Under the pieces are notes generated by a model. It made no database searches, was not told the origin of the DNA, and saw only the letters and a program-made list of their open reading frames with translations. A stretch of DNA of 64,000 bases from Stutzerimonas stutzeri. GTDB lineage: Bacteria > Pseudomonadota > Gammaproteobacteria > Pseudomonadales > Pseudomonadaceae. The stretch covers positions 1,240,001 to 1,304,000 of the forward strand of contig NC_015740.1 in the NCBI RefSeq assembly GCF_000219605.1. The letters run 5' to 3'. This document shows, piece after piece, positions 49,269 to 59,057 of this stretch; within the stretch, counting starts at the first letter, position 1; every line of letters begins with the position of its first letter. The position numbers and the translations under genes are program-made.

Positions 49269-49640
49269 TCAGTCGTCGTCGGTCACATGCGGGTCGATGC
49301 GCCAGTCGCTCTTGTCATAAAGCCCGAAGCCGTTGGGGCCTTCCCTCCACTCGGGTTGCGGTTCCTCTTGATCAGGGTCGTCGTGCTGCACGAGCCATGC
49401 AGCAGTCACCGCAAAGGCAAGCAGCAGGGCCAGCCAGAACGCGGAGTAGAGCAGCGCACCGAGCACGGCGAGCTTGACGATCCAGAGCACCGCCGTCGCC
49501 GCGCCCGCAGGCACCCCGCGCGTCACCAGCCAGCCGGCGACACGCTGCTCGCGGCGCAGGTATCCACGCCAGGCACGGCCAGCCCCCCGGCCCAGCCGGT
49601 GGCTCCAGCGCCTGTTGTGCGTGTTGGTGGTCATGCTCAT
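49269..49640 (-). CDS. DUF3742 family ICE membrane protein
   Basis: Two close ATGs (49640, 49634) can start it; the longer gives 123 aa. The frame is open further upstream but without protein character. It has a basic N-terminus (RRWSHRLGRGAGRAWRGYLRRE), a hydrophobic segment (AVLWIVKLAVLGALLYSAFWLALLLAF split in two helices) and an acidic tail (HDDPDQEEPQ, then NGFGLYDKSDWRIDPHV), the DUF3742 layout. It is convergent with traG, with 7 bases between. Function unknown. Confidence 0.85.
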   Translation of the reverse strand: MSMTTNTHNRRWSHRLGRGAGRAWRGYLRREQRVAGWLVTRGVPAGAATAVLWIVKLAVLGALLYSAFWLALLLAFAVTAAWLVQHDDPDQEEPQPEWREGPNGFGLYDKSDWRIDPHVTDDD

Positions 49641-49849
49641 GTGCCTCGGTTTCAGTGGTGCCTCACCTCGCGGAGCGGCCGGTCGTGGCCTGTCCTCCAG
49701 CATAGACCGCGATCAGGAGGGCGGGTTGCGGCCGGCAGAGCCGGGTTGGCTCGGGCCGAAGGTCGATTAGATGCTGCACGATAAATCAAGCCTTATGTTA
49801 CTTTCCCTGCACGTTTTTGAAATGGCTCTAGGGGTCGATTGGATTCTGT

Positions 49850-49863
49850 GTTATTTTTATAAC
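49850..49863. promoter_or_regulatory. Inverted repeat abutting the AbiEi start codon
   Basis: GTTAT (49850-49854) and ATAAC (49859-49863) flank TTTT and end immediately before the ATG at 49864. The surrounding 100 bases are unusually AT-rich for this ICE. AbiEi antitoxins repress their own operon by binding inverted repeats upstream, so this is a natural operator. No RBS is visible, so the transcript may be leaderless. Confidence 0.5.
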
Positions 49864-50622
49864 ATGGATGGAAATTCTCGGCACCAGGTAATCAAGCGGC
49901 TGCAGGCGGGACTCCCCCGCGGGGCGCCGTTCGACCTTGCCACCCTGAGCCAGTTCGGGGTGTCGCCCCAGCTCGCCGCCCACTATGCCGACGGCGGATG
50001 GCTCGTGCGCTTGGCCCATGGCGTCTATGCCTTCCCGAACGATGAATTCGGGGTCTACGGTGCGCTGAAGTTCCTGCAACAGCGCGTGCCCGGCCTGCAC
50101 GTCGGCGGCAAGAGCGCCCTGGCCCTGCAGGGTGTGCGGCACAACCTGGGCAGCCGGGAGGCGCTGGTGCTGTGGGGCGACGGTCGCTTCGCGTTGCCGG
50201 CCTGGTTCACTTCGCGCTTTCCGGCCCGCTACGTCCACGCCCGCCTGTTCGACTGGCCGGATACGGCGCTGGCCGGCAAGACCCTGACCACGCCGCCTGG
50301 CCTACCCGAGGATCTGCGGGTGGCAGCCCCCGAGCGTGCCGTGCTGGAGCTGCTGTACGAAGCCGGCGTCAAGCAGAGCCTCGAAGAGGCCCGCAACCTC
50401 TTCGATGGACTGCGTTCCCCCCGCAAGGACTTGCTCGGGCAACTGCTGTCCTGCTGCTCCAGCGTGAAGGCCGTGCGCCTGTTCCTGACCTGGGCGCGCG
50501 AGACCAGCCTTGTGGATGTCGATGCCCTGCTGGAGCAGTACCCGGTTCGCACCGGCAGCACCACGCGCTGGATGAGCCGGCTCGATGACGGCACCTTGCT
50601 GAGCCTGAAACCTCATGGATAA
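49864..50622 (+). CDS. abiEi: AbiEi-family antitoxin (type IV toxin-antitoxin)
   Basis: The start is the ATG at 49864. The 252-aa protein has the N-terminal winged helix of AbiEi antitoxins (FDLATLSQFGVSPQLAAHYADGGWLVRLAHGVYAF in parts, residues 23-58), then GALKFLQQRVPGLHVGGKSALALQG and the C-terminal antitoxin domain (APERAVLELLYEAGVKQSLEEARNL). AbiEi neutralises its partner and represses the operon. It overlaps the toxin start by 8 bases. The pair can serve both element maintenance and phage abortive infection. Confidence 0.88.
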   Translation: MDGNSRHQVIKRLQAGLPRGAPFDLATLSQFGVSPQLAAHYADGGWLVRLAHGVYAFPNDEFGVYGALKFLQQRVPGLHVGGKSALALQGVRHNLGSREALVLWGDGRFALPAWFTSRFPARYVHARLFDWPDTALAGKTLTTPPGLPEDLRVAAPERAVLELLYEAGVKQSLEEARNLFDGLRSPRKDLLGQLLSCCSSVKAVRLFLTWARETSLVDVDALLEQYPVRTGSTTRWMSRLDDGTLLSLKPHG

Positions 50623-51535
50623 GACCTACGCGGACACCGTTCGCCTGCTGCTGGCCGTCGCGCCCGACGTGTTCGCCAACGACATCTTCGCCATGAAGGG
50701 CGGCACGGCCATCAACCTCTTCGTGCGGGACATGCCGCGCCTGTCGGTGGACATCGACGTGGTGTACCTCCCATGGCAGACGCCGCGCGACGAAGCGCTG
50801 CAAGCCATCAACCAGGAGCTGGCCGCCATCGCCGCGCGCGTTGCACCACTGGGCGTGCAGACACGCCTGGTTCGCGCCAAGGACCTGGGCGACACCAAGC
50901 TGATCGTCGAGAACGACGCCAGCCAGGTGAAGATCGAGGTCAACGTCGTGTTCCGAGGCAGCGTGCTGCCCGTCGAGCGGCGGCCGCTGAGCGCCAAGAC
51001 CAGCGATCTGTTCGGCGTCGAGTTCGAGCTGCCGGTTCTGGCACCGGACGAGCTGTACGCCAGCAAGCTGGTGGCCGCGCTGGATCGGCAGCACCCCCGC
51101 GACCTGTTCGACGTGTGGCAGCTCTACGAATCGGGCGACATCAGCGACGGCATGGTCGAGTGCTTCGTGATCTATTTGGCGGGCCACAACCGGCCGCCTC
51201 ACGAAGTGCTGTTCGGCAACGACAAGGACATCGCCGGCGAGTACGAGCGGGCCTTTGTCGGCATGACCGAAGTGGACTGCTCCCTGGAGACACTGCTCGA
51301 CGCTCGCGCCAGGATGCGGCGCGAGCTGCCACAGCGACTGAACACCGCGCACAGGCGGTTTCTGAGCGGGCTGGCGCGCGCAGAACCGGACTGGTCGCTG
51401 GTGCAGTGCCAGCACGCCGCGCAACTGCCGGCACTGCGCTGGAAGCTCGCCAATCTCGAAACCTTCCGCAAGCGCCGTCCCGACGACTTCGCAGCGCAAT
51501 CCGCCGCCCTCGACACCGGCTTGGGCCAGAGCTGA
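50615..51535 (+). CDS. abiEii: AbiEii/AbiGii-type nucleotidyltransferase toxin
   Basis: The 306-aa protein is a DNA polymerase beta-fold nucleotidyltransferase. The AbiEii signature is FAMKGGTAINLFVRDMPRLSVDIDVVYL in parts: GGTAINL near residue 29 and S-x-DID near 45-49 hold the catalytic acids. LAPDELYASKLVAALDRQHPRDLFDVW near residue 150 is the second motif. Such toxins add nucleotides to their target RNA. Translation is coupled to the antitoxin (8-base overlap). The pair lies between traG and the relaxase, a cargo position in this ICE. Confidence 0.9.
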   Translation: MDKTYADTVRLLLAVAPDVFANDIFAMKGGTAINLFVRDMPRLSVDIDVVYLPWQTPRDEALQAINQELAAIAARVAPLGVQTRLVRAKDLGDTKLIVENDASQVKIEVNVVFRGSVLPVERRPLSAKTSDLFGVEFELPVLAPDELYASKLVAALDRQHPRDLFDVWQLYESGDISDGMVECFVIYLAGHNRPPHEVLFGNDKDIAGEYERAFVGMTEVDCSLETLLDARARMRRELPQRLNTAHRRFLSGLARAEPDWSLVQCQHAAQLPALRWKLANLETFRKRRPDDFAAQSAALDTGLGQS

Positions 51536-51601
51536 CGAACATCCCGCAGCGCCCCACTTGCCGGGATTGCCCCATGCCGCATTCATCGTGGCACCCGCGC
51601 A

Positions 51602-51710
51602 GCAGCGGCCCTATACCCAAAGGCTTCCGACAAAGGCCAAAGGGTTGGGAAGGGGCAAAGGAAGGGCGCCAAGGGGAAAGGCCCTATCCTGAAAAGGCCA
51701 AAAGGCGCCC
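51602..51710. other. Purine-repeat region upstream of the relaxase gene, candidate oriT
   Basis: The stretch before traI is built of repeated AAAGG/AAGGCC words with strong purine bias. An inverted repeat GGGCGCC (51664-51670) / GGCGCCC (51704-51710) frames TATCCTG at 51685-51691, a word also present at nic of P-type origins. The relaxase is MOBH, whose nic sites are poorly known, so this is a guess from position and structure. Confidence 0.35.
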
Positions 51711-51738
51711 CCGAGCAGTCCGTCATCCGGGGTTCGCC

Positions 51739-53595
51739 ATGCTCTCGCTGTTCCAGCGCAAACGGGTGCCACCCACCGCCGGCACACCGCCCACATCCGC
51801 CATCGAAACTCCGAAAGGGTTGATGCGGCCGGAGTCGGCCGCATCGCTGCTGGCCACGCCGCGTCGGCAGAAGCTGCTGGAACACATCTGGCAGCGCACA
51901 TCGCTCTCGCGCCGACAGTTCGCCAGGCTCTACCTCGCCCCACTGGAGCGCTACGCCGAGCTGGTCCAGCAGTTCCCGGCCTCCGAGAACCACCACCACG
52001 CCTATCCGGGCGGCATGCTGGACCACGGCCTGGAGATCGTCGCCTATGCGTTGAAACTGCGGCAGTCATACCTGCTGCCTGCGGGCGTCACGCCGGAGGC
52101 ACAGGCGGCCCAGGCCGAAGCCTGGACCGCAGGCACGGCCTACGCGGCCCTGCTGCACGACATCGGCAAGATTGCCGTCGATCTGCACGTCGAACATGCC
52201 GACGGCAGCGTCTGGCATCCCTGGCACGGCCCGCTGCGAAAGCCCTACCGCTTCCGTTACCGAAAGGAGCGCGAGTACCGCCTGCATAGCGCCGCCACCG
52301 GGCTGCTCTACGCGCGCCTTCTCGATCGGGACATCTTCGACTGGCTCAGCGGCTATCCCGACCTCTGGGCCGCGCTGCTGTACGTGCTGGCCGGCCAGTA
52401 CGAGCACGCCGGCACGCTCGGCGAGCTGGTCGTGCAGGCCGACCAGGCATCGGTCGCCCAAGAACTCGGCGGCGATCCCAGCAAGGCGCTGGTGGCGCCC
52501 AAGCATGCTCTGCAACGCAAATTGCTCGACGGCTTGCGCTACCTGCTCAAGGAAGCGTTCAAGCTGAACCAGGCCGGCCCGGCGGACGGTTGGCTGACCC
52601 AAGACGCCTTGTGGCTGGTGAGCAAGACCGTCTCCGACAAGCTGCGCGCACATCTGCTATCGCAAGGCATCGACGGCATTCCGGCGAGCAACACGGCGGT
52701 GTTCAACGTGCTGCAGGATCACGGCATCGTGCAGCCAACGCCGGATGGCAAGGCGATCTGGAAGGCTTCTGTCACCAGCGACGCCGGCTGGTCGCACGCC
52801 TTCACCTTCCTGAAACTCTCGCCGGCGATGATCTGGGATGCCGCCGACCGGCCGGCGCCGTTCGCAGGCCGTGTGCAGGTCGAAGAGGAACAGGCGGAGC
52901 CGACGCCGCAGGCGACAACGGTGGCCGATGGGCCGCGCGCCGAAGGCATCGAAGCTGCATCCGCGAGCACGGCGCCGATCGCATCCGCAGCCACGGACAT
53001 CGGCGTGGCCGCGCTGCTCGACCTGCTGGGCGACACTGCTCCATCCACAGCGCCGGAGATCGCCGAGGCCGAGCCGGCCCCTTCGACCGTGCCCCCGCCG
53101 CAGATGAGCCTCGCGCCTTCCCAGGATCGCGCGGAGCCCTCCGGGGCGCACTTCATGGCCTGGCTGCGTCAGAGCATCCAGACGCGCAAGCTCATCATCA
53201 ACGACGCCAAGGCCCTGGTGCATACCGTCGCCGGTACGACCTATCTCGTCAGCCCCGGCGTGTTCCAGCGCTACGCGCAGGAGTACCTTCAAGTCGCCGC
53301 GCTGGCCAAGCAGGAGAAGCTGGAGGGGTGGCAGTGGGTACAGAAGCGCTTCGAGAAGCTGGGACAGCACCGCAAGCAGCCGAGCGGGCTGAACATCTGG
53401 ACCTGCGAAGTCACGGGGCCGCGCAAGTCGCGCCGGCTGCACGGCTATCTGCTCGCCAGCCCGGAGGCGCTGTTCCGGGAGACGCCGCCAGACAACCCAT
53501 ACCTGCGGCTCCTCAACGAGGCCGCAAAGCGCGAAGATTCAGCCCTTGGGGGCAAGGAGGGGTCGTCTCAGAAAACGGAAAATAAAGCACGTTAA
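51739..53595 (+). CDS. traI: MOBH relaxase TraI, 3' end replaced by a transposon end
   Basis: I start at the ATG at 51739 (MLSLFQRKR); an in-frame ATG at 51574 lies across the purine repeat and is less likely. The 618-aa product has MOBH features: ENHHHAYPGGMLDHGLEI near residue 85 and LLHDIGKIAVD (HD near 140-141), then the C-terminal winged helix (ITRK-like IQTRKLIINDAKALVHTVAGTTYLVSP). It nicks oriT and pilots the strand. The last 11 codons ([11 protein letters not shown]) and the stop are the transposon's inverted repeat, so the native end is lost. Confidence 0.88.
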   Translation: MLSLFQRKRVPPTAGTPPTSAIETPKGLMRPESAASLLATPRRQKLLEHIWQRTSLSRRQFARLYLAPLERYAELVQQFPASENHHHAYPGGMLDHGLEIVAYALKLRQSYLLPAGVTPEAQAAQAEAWTAGTAYAALLHDIGKIAVDLHVEHADGSVWHPWHGPLRKPYRFRYRKEREYRLHSAATGLLYARLLDRDIFDWLSGYPDLWAALLYVLAGQYEHAGTLGELVVQADQASVAQELGGDPSKALVAPKHALQRKLLDGLRYLLKEAFKLNQAGPADGWLTQDALWLVSKTVSDKLRAHLLSQGIDGIPASNTAVFNVLQDHGIVQPTPDGKAIWKASVTSDAGWSHAFTFLKLSPAMIWDAADRPAPFAGRVQVEEEQAEPTPQATTVADGPRAEGIEAASASTAPIASAATDIGVAALLDLLGDTAPSTAPEIAEAEPAPSTVPPPQMSLAPSQDRAEPSGAHFMAWLRQSIQTRKLIINDAKALVHTVAGTTYLVSPGVFQRYAQEYLQVAALAKQEKLEGWQWVQKRFEKLGQHRKQPSGLNIWTCEVTGPRKSRRLHGYLLASPEALFRETPPDNPYLRLLNEAAKREDSALGGKEGSSQKTENKAR

Positions 53596-53596
53596 G
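53559..53596 (+). repeat. Left 38-bp terminal inverted repeat (Tn21 type)
   Basis: It starts GGGGTCGTCTCAGAAAACGG and ends CGTTAAG. It differs from the right end at one position (T for C near the inner end). It supplies the last codons of traI and the stop codon of tnpR. Confidence 0.93.
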
Positions 53597-54155
53597 CTCC
53601 AATTTCGCGCAGGTACTGGTACAACGTTTCGCGGCTGATGCCAAATTCACGGGCCAGCTTTGCCTTTTGTTCGCCGGCCTTGACGCGTTGCAGAAGTTCA
53701 GCGGCGCGTTCGGGCGAAAGCGCTTTCTTGCGGCCCCTGTAAGCTCCGCGCTGTTTGGCGAGCGCGATGCCTTCCCTCTGCCGCTCGCGGATCAATGCTC
53801 GCTCGAACTCGGCGAACGCGCCCATGACCGACAACATCAAGTTCGCCATCGGCGAATCCTCGCCGGTGAAGGTCAGGCATTCTTTGACGAACTCGATGCG
53901 CACACCGCGCCTGGTCAGCTTTTGCACAAGGCGGCGCAGGTCATCGAGGTTGCGGGCCAAGCGATCCATGCTGTGCACCACCACCGTATCTCCTTCGCGC
54001 ACGAAGGCCAGCAGCGAGTCAAGTTCTGGGCGCTGGGTGTCCTTGCCCGATGCCTTGTCGGTGAATACCTTTCCGACTTCGACCTGTTCCAGTTGCCGCT
54101 CCGGGTTTTGGTCGAAGCTGCTGACCCGGACGTAGCCGATACGTTGACCTTGCAA
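53592..54155 (-). CDS. tnpR: Serine resolvase TnpR
   Basis: The 187-aa serine recombinase of the Tn21 family has catalytic Ser in RIGYVRVSSFDQNPERQL (near residue 12), HSMDRLARNLDDLRRL, GEDSPMANLMLSVMGAFAEFERALI and a C-terminal helix-turn-helix (KLAREFGISRETLYQYLRE). I start it at TTG 54155 because Tn21-family TnpR begins at GQRIGY; the frame extends to ATG 54215 (207 aa) across the res region. It would resolve cointegrates. The stop lies in the terminal repeat, where tnpA should follow. Confidence 0.9.
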   Translation of the reverse strand: MQGQRIGYVRVSSFDQNPERQLEQVEVGKVFTDKASGKDTQRPELDSLLAFVREGDTVVVHSMDRLARNLDDLRRLVQKLTRRGVRIEFVKECLTFTGEDSPMANLMLSVMGAFAEFERALIRERQREGIALAKQRGAYRGRKKALSPERAAELLQRVKAGEQKAKLAREFGISRETLYQYLREIGA

Positions 54156-54175
54156 GATGCCCCCAAACAGAAAAG

Positions 54176-54272
54176 TGTCAGGAATAAATCTATGACCTTG
54201 AGCAGCCTGTGTCAATAAATTAAGCGATGGAGTCTATCCGGACGTTTCTGGGTAGGCTGTCCTGACGTCAGG
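54176..54272. promoter_or_regulatory. Probable res site region upstream of tnpR
   Basis: Upstream of tnpR lie TGTCA...ATGACC (54176-54197), a second TGTCA near 54211, and the palindrome CCTGACGTCAGG (54261-54272). Spaced dyads of this kind form the resolvase binding sites of Tn21-family elements. I assign the region by position and these dyads, not by exact match to a known res. Confidence 0.5.
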
Positions 54273-54284
54273 TTAGGGCATGCC

Positions 54285-55274
54285 TCAATCTGACGGTAGC
54301 GAGTCGCAGGCGTTCGGATCGGCATCGGTTTCGTTCCCTGTCTTGGCACGCGCTTCGAAGCGTTGATAACACTCCAACCCGCAGAAGTGCTCGACGTATT
54401 CCGCGCCTTCCGGGGTGAAGGCGGCATCGAGCGGGATTTCCTTGCAGCACACGCAGCAACTGGTGGTGGTCGAGTCACTTGCATTCATGGTGGCACCCCT
54501 CCATTGACTGACGAAGACGGCGAATGCCGCCGCCGGCATTGGCTTCGCGAACAGGAAGCCTTGTCCTGTGTCGCAGTCCGCTTGTCGCAATAGATCAAGA
54601 CTCGCCGATGTTTCCACGCCTTCAGCCACCACATCCATGCCCAGCCCGTGCGCAAGCTGAATCACGGTGTGCACGATGGTTTGGTCGCGGCGGTCGTTGG
54701 CGAGCCCGGCGACAAACGATTGGTCGATCTTGAGCGTGCTGATTGGGCAGCACTTCAGATGTTGCAGACAGGAATACCCCGTCCCGAAGTCATCGGCGGC
54801 GAAGCGCACACCGATCTGCCGCAAGGCGTCCAGGGCGGGGAAGATCGCCGGATCACCAAACGCGACCGATTCGGTCAGCTCGATTTCGAGATACTCGGCG
54901 GGCAACTCGGCATCAGCCAGCACGCCCTTTACCCACCCGTCGAAGTCCGGTCCCACTTGGCTCGCCGAAACATTGACGGCCAGCCGGAACGGTCGCCATG
55001 CCAGCATTCGCCAGTCACGCATCTGGCGGCAGGCTTCGCCCAGCACCCAAGCGCCGATTTCAGGCATCAGGCCGGACGATTCGACCACGGGCAGGAACTG
55101 GCCCGGTGGCAATAGTCCAAGCGTCGGATGACGCCAGCGCAACAGGGCTTCCGCGCCGACAATCCCACCACTGCGCAGATCGACGACGGGCTGGTAGTGC
55201 AGTTCAAGCTGCCCGCGCTCGACCGCTTGGGCCAGTTCCGGCGTCGTCCATCCATCCGGCCGGAAAGCGCTCAT
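54285..55274 (-). CDS. urf2: Urf2, EAL-domain protein with C-terminal DUF3330 zinc-finger region
   Basis: The 329-aa protein begins with an EAL domain ([25 protein letters not shown], near residue 25; [30 protein letters not shown]). The last 65 residues, after a second internal ATG at 54489, form a DUF3330-type Cys-rich domain ([25 protein letters not shown]). The fused form is the usual one in Tn501-type mer operons. The E of EAL is present, but activity on cyclic di-GMP in this family is unproven. It overlaps merE by four bases (ATGA). Confidence 0.88.
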   Translation of the reverse strand: MSAFRPDGWTTPELAQAVERGQLELHYQPVVDLRSGGIVGAEALLRWRHPTLGLLPPGQFLPVVESSGLMPEIGAWVLGEACRQMRDWRMLAWRPFRLAVNVSASQVGPDFDGWVKGVLADAELPAEYLEIELTESVAFGDPAIFPALDALRQIGVRFAADDFGTGYSCLQHLKCCPISTLKIDQSFVAGLANDRRDQTIVHTVIQLAHGLGMDVVAEGVETSASLDLLRQADCDTGQGFLFAKPMPAAAFAVFVSQWRGATMNASDSTTTSCCVCCKEIPLDAAFTPEGAEYVEHFCGLECYQRFEARAKTGNETDADPNACDSLPSD

Positions 55275-55507
55275 TCTCTTTCCCTGAATGCCCGCAACGC
55301 CCGCGACAGGGACAGAAGGAACAGGCCGGTCAAACCGAGCGCCGCGATGACCCAATGCTCGCCGAGGAAAGCACCGGCGGTTGTGCCGGCCAGCACGACA
55401 GCGAGGATGGGCAGGTGGCAGGGGCAAGTCAGCACAGCCAGTCCGCCCCACAGGTAGCCGGTGATCGGTTTGTGCGTCTCGGACGGCAAGCGCTCGGGGT
55501 TGTTCAT
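55271..55507 (-). CDS. merE: MerE, mercury transport membrane protein
   Basis: The 78-aa protein has two membrane helices ([23 protein letters not shown] and [17 protein letters not shown]), with the CPC cysteine pair in the first. It helps uptake of mercury ions across the inner membrane. The start overlaps the merD stop and the stop overlaps the urf2 start, both as ATGA, so the tail of the operon is translationally coupled. Length matches Tn501/Tn21 MerE. Confidence 0.94.
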   Translation of the reverse strand: MNNPERLPSETHKPITGYLWGGLAVLTCPCHLPILAVVLAGTTAGAFLGEHWVIAALGLTGLFLLSLSRALRAFRERE

Positions 55508-55869
55508 GGCAGACTCTCCGCGTGCTGTGCCGGCTCGGTCGGCAGGGTGGCCAACTGCACTTCCAGATCGGCCAACGCTTCGCGCCGACGCTCGACGAAC
55601 TGACGCAGCAGGGCAAGCTGCGCGGCCGCTTCGTCGCCGTCCGCCGCATCCAGCGCCCGGCACAGCCGCGCCAGCGCGTCGAGGCCGATGCCCGCCTCGA
55701 AGGCCGCCCGCACGAAGCACAGCCGTTGCAAGGCGGCGTCATCGAACAAGCCGTAGCCGCCTGGTGTGCACGCCACCGGGCGCAGCAATCCGCGCAGCAG
55801 GTAGTCGCGCACGATATGCACGCTCACCCCGGCATCAAGAGCCAGCCGGGACACCGTGTAGGCGTTCAT
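55504..55869 (-). CDS. merD: MerD, co-regulator of the mer operon
   Basis: The 121-aa MerR-like protein starts at ATG 55869 ([31 protein letters not shown], the helix-turn-helix). It lacks the C-terminal Cys residues that bind mercury in MerR. MerD binds the mer operator weakly and down-regulates the operon after induction. It lies 17 bases after merA and overlaps merE by four bases. Confidence 0.94.
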   Translation of the reverse strand: MNAYTVSRLALDAGVSVHIVRDYLLRGLLRPVACTPGGYGLFDDAALQRLCFVRAAFEAGIGLDALARLCRALDAADGDEAAAQLALLRQFVERRREALADLEVQLATLPTEPAQHAESLP

Positions 55870-55886
55870 TGAACACCTCCTTTTTC

Positions 55887-57584
<1,698 letters not shown>

Positions 57585-57643
57585 TTATCGTTTGTGGCGC
57601 CAGACAATGACGTCCGTTGTGCTGCGGTGCCGTTTTCAGTGAC

Positions 57644-57919
57644 TCACTGCTTGACGCTGGACGGATAGCCCGCGTCTGCGGTTGCCTTGGTCAGCTTCTG
57701 CACGCTGGTCTTGGCATCGTCGAAGGTGACGACCGCTTGGCGTGTCTCGAAAGTCACGTCAACTTTGCTGACGCCTTCGACCTTGGAAATCGCCTTCTTG
57801 ACAGTGATCGGGCAGGCGGAGCAGGTCATGCCCGGTACGGACAGCGTGACGGTCTGGGTGGCGGCCCAGACGGGGGCAACAACGGCGGCGAGGGCGAGGG
57901 AGGCAAACAGTTTCTTCAT
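57644..57919 (-). CDS. merP: MerP, periplasmic mercury-binding protein
   Basis: The 91-aa protein has a signal peptide (KLFASLALAAVVAPVWA) and an HMA domain with GMTCSACPITVKKA, whose two cysteines bind Hg(II). It hands mercury to MerT. It lies 12 bases after merT. The size and sequence match MerP of Tn501. Confidence 0.96.
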   Translation of the reverse strand: MKKLFASLALAAVVAPVWAATQTVTLSVPGMTCSACPITVKKAISKVEGVSKVDVTFETRQAVVTFDDAKTSVQKLTKATADAGYPSSVKQ

Positions 57920-57931
57920 GGTGAACTCCGA

Positions 57932-58282
57932 TCAGTAGAAAAATGGCATGACGTAGGGAAATCCGAGCGCGACCAGAACCAGCGCGGCCACGATCCAGAA
58001 AATGAGCTTGTAAGTAGCTCGCACTTGGGGAATCGCGCAGACCTCACCCGGTTTGCAGGCCGCTGCCTGCCGGTAGATGCGCCGCCAGGCGAAGAACAAC
58101 GCCACCAGCGCCACGCCGATAAAGATGGGGCGATAGGGTTCCAACACCGCCAAGTTGCCGATCCAAGCGCCGCTGAACCCCAAGGCGATCAGAACCAACG
58201 GCCCGAGGCAGCAAGCCGAGGCGAGGATGGCGGCAAGCCCTCCAGTGAAGAGCGCGCCGCGCCCGGTTTTTGGTTCAGACAT
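57932..58282 (-). CDS. merT: MerT, mercury transporter
   Basis: I start at ATG 58282 ([11 protein letters not shown]), giving the standard 116 aa; the frame continues upstream over the promoter. Three membrane helices are present: the first holds the CC pair ([19 protein letters not shown]), and a second Cys pair lies in the cytoplasmic loop ([10 protein letters not shown]). It moves Hg(II) from MerP to MerA. It is the first gene of the leftward operon, after the merR-merT promoter. Confidence 0.96.
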
Positions 58283-58317
58283 GCGCTTGTCCTTTCGAAT
58301 TGAAATTGGATAGCGTA

Positions 58318-58348
58318 ACCTTACTTCCGTACTCATGTACGGAGTCAA
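58318..58348 (-). promoter_or_regulatory. merT promoter and MerR operator
   Basis: On the minus strand, -35 TTGACT (58343-58348) and -10 TAAGGT (58318-58323) are 19 bases apart, the overlong spacing that MerR corrects by untwisting DNA when mercury binds. The operator dyad TCCGTAC-TCAT-GTACGGA (58326-58343) lies between them. Confidence 0.95.
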
Positions 58349-58353
58349 GCGAT

Positions 58354-58788
58354 ATGGAAAACAATTTGGAGAACCTGACCATTGGCGTTTTCGCCAAGGC
58401 GGCCGGGGTCAATGTGGAGACCATCCGTTTCTATCAGCGCAAGGGCTTGTTGCTGGAGCCTGACAAGCCCTATGGCAGCATCCGCCGCTATGGCGAGGCG
58501 GATGTAACGCGGGTGCGCTTCGTGAAATCAGCCCAGCGGCTGGGCTTCAGCCTGGATGAGATCGCCGAGCTGCTGCGGCTGGAGGATGGCACCCATTGCG
58601 AGGAAGCCAGCAGTCTGGCCGAGCACAAGCTCAAGGACGTGCGCGAGAAAATGGCTGACCTGGCGCGCATGGAGGCCGTGCTGTCTGAGTTGGTGTGCGC
58701 CTGCCATGCGCGAAGGGGGAACGTTTCCTGCCCGCTGATCGCGTCACTACAGGGTGGAGCAAGCTTGGCAGGTTCGGCTATGCCTTAG
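58354..58788 (+). CDS. merR: MerR, mercury-responsive regulator
   Basis: The 144-aa protein starts at ATG 58354 ([18 protein letters not shown]). The helix-turn-helix is [18 protein letters not shown] and the mercury-binding cysteines lie at HCEEA (near residue 82) and [12 protein letters not shown] (C117, C126 region). It represses and, with Hg(II), activates the divergent merTPADE operon, and represses its own gene. The stop codon lies in the right terminal repeat. The sequence looks identical or nearly so to Tn501 MerR. Confidence 0.97.
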
Positions 58789-58821
58789 CGTGCTTTATTT
58801 TCCGTTTTCTGAGACGACCCC
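58784..58821 (-). repeat. Right 38-bp terminal inverted repeat (Tn21 type)
   Basis: Read on the minus strand it begins GGGGTCGTCTCAGAAAACGG and ends CGCTAAG, and covers the merR stop codon. It pairs with the left end at 37 of 38 positions. Confidence 0.94.
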
Positions 58822-58863
58822 TTAGAAAGCCTAGTCAAAGAGCTGTCACGAGAACACCGTTAG

Positions 58864-58901
58864 CTTAGCGTACGATTTTTTCCGAATTCTGCGGTTCCCC
58901 C
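58864..58901 (-). repeat. Orphan Tn501-type 38-bp inverted repeat
   Basis: Read on the minus strand it begins GGGGGAACCGCAGAATTCGG and ends ACGCTAAG, the Tn501 terminus. Its outer end points right, so the transposon it belonged to lay to the left. No matching left end is seen in the window. It is 42 bases beyond the Tn21-type end, so two related transposon ends lie side by side. Confidence 0.88.
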
Positions 58902-59033
58902 AAGTCGCAGATAACCGCTCTGCAGTCACTCGAACGACAACTCGTATCACTGCGGGCTAATTGCAGTGATGGGCGGGAAGTTGAGGCTTGTGGAATTCTC
59001 GCTGGCATTAGCGAGGACGCGTGCATTAAATTA
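58902..59033 (+). pseudogene. C-terminal remnant of a CadR/PbrR-like MerR-family regulator
   Basis: Directly after the Tn501-type end the plus strand reads ITALQSLERQLVSLRANC, then SDGREVEACGILAGISEDAC. The helix followed by two cysteines nine residues apart and the CGIL motif are typical of the metal-binding C-terminus of cadmium/lead regulators (CadR, PbrR). The DNA-binding part is missing. The frame stays open to 59267, but likeness ends near 59030. The transposon end cut the gene. Confidence 0.72.
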
Positions 59034-59043
59034 ATGGCGTTGG
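59023..59043 (+). repeat. 21-bp imperfect direct repeat, copy 1
   Basis: GCATTAAATTAATGGCGTTG (first 20 bases) recurs at 59557-59577 with two changes. The pair flanks the small periplasmic gene and lies at the point where likeness to CadR/PbrR stops, so it may mark an old recombination junction. Confidence 0.5.
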
Positions 59044-59057
59044 GGCTTACTGGCCTG

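Noticed and set aside
51574..51738. Extended N-terminus of TraI from ATG 51574
   Set aside because: It would translate the purine repeat region, and typical relaxases of this group begin close to the MLSLFQRKR start.
54156..54215. Longer TnpR start at ATG 54215
   Set aside because: The extra 20 residues cover the probable res site and are not found at the start of Tn21-family resolvases.
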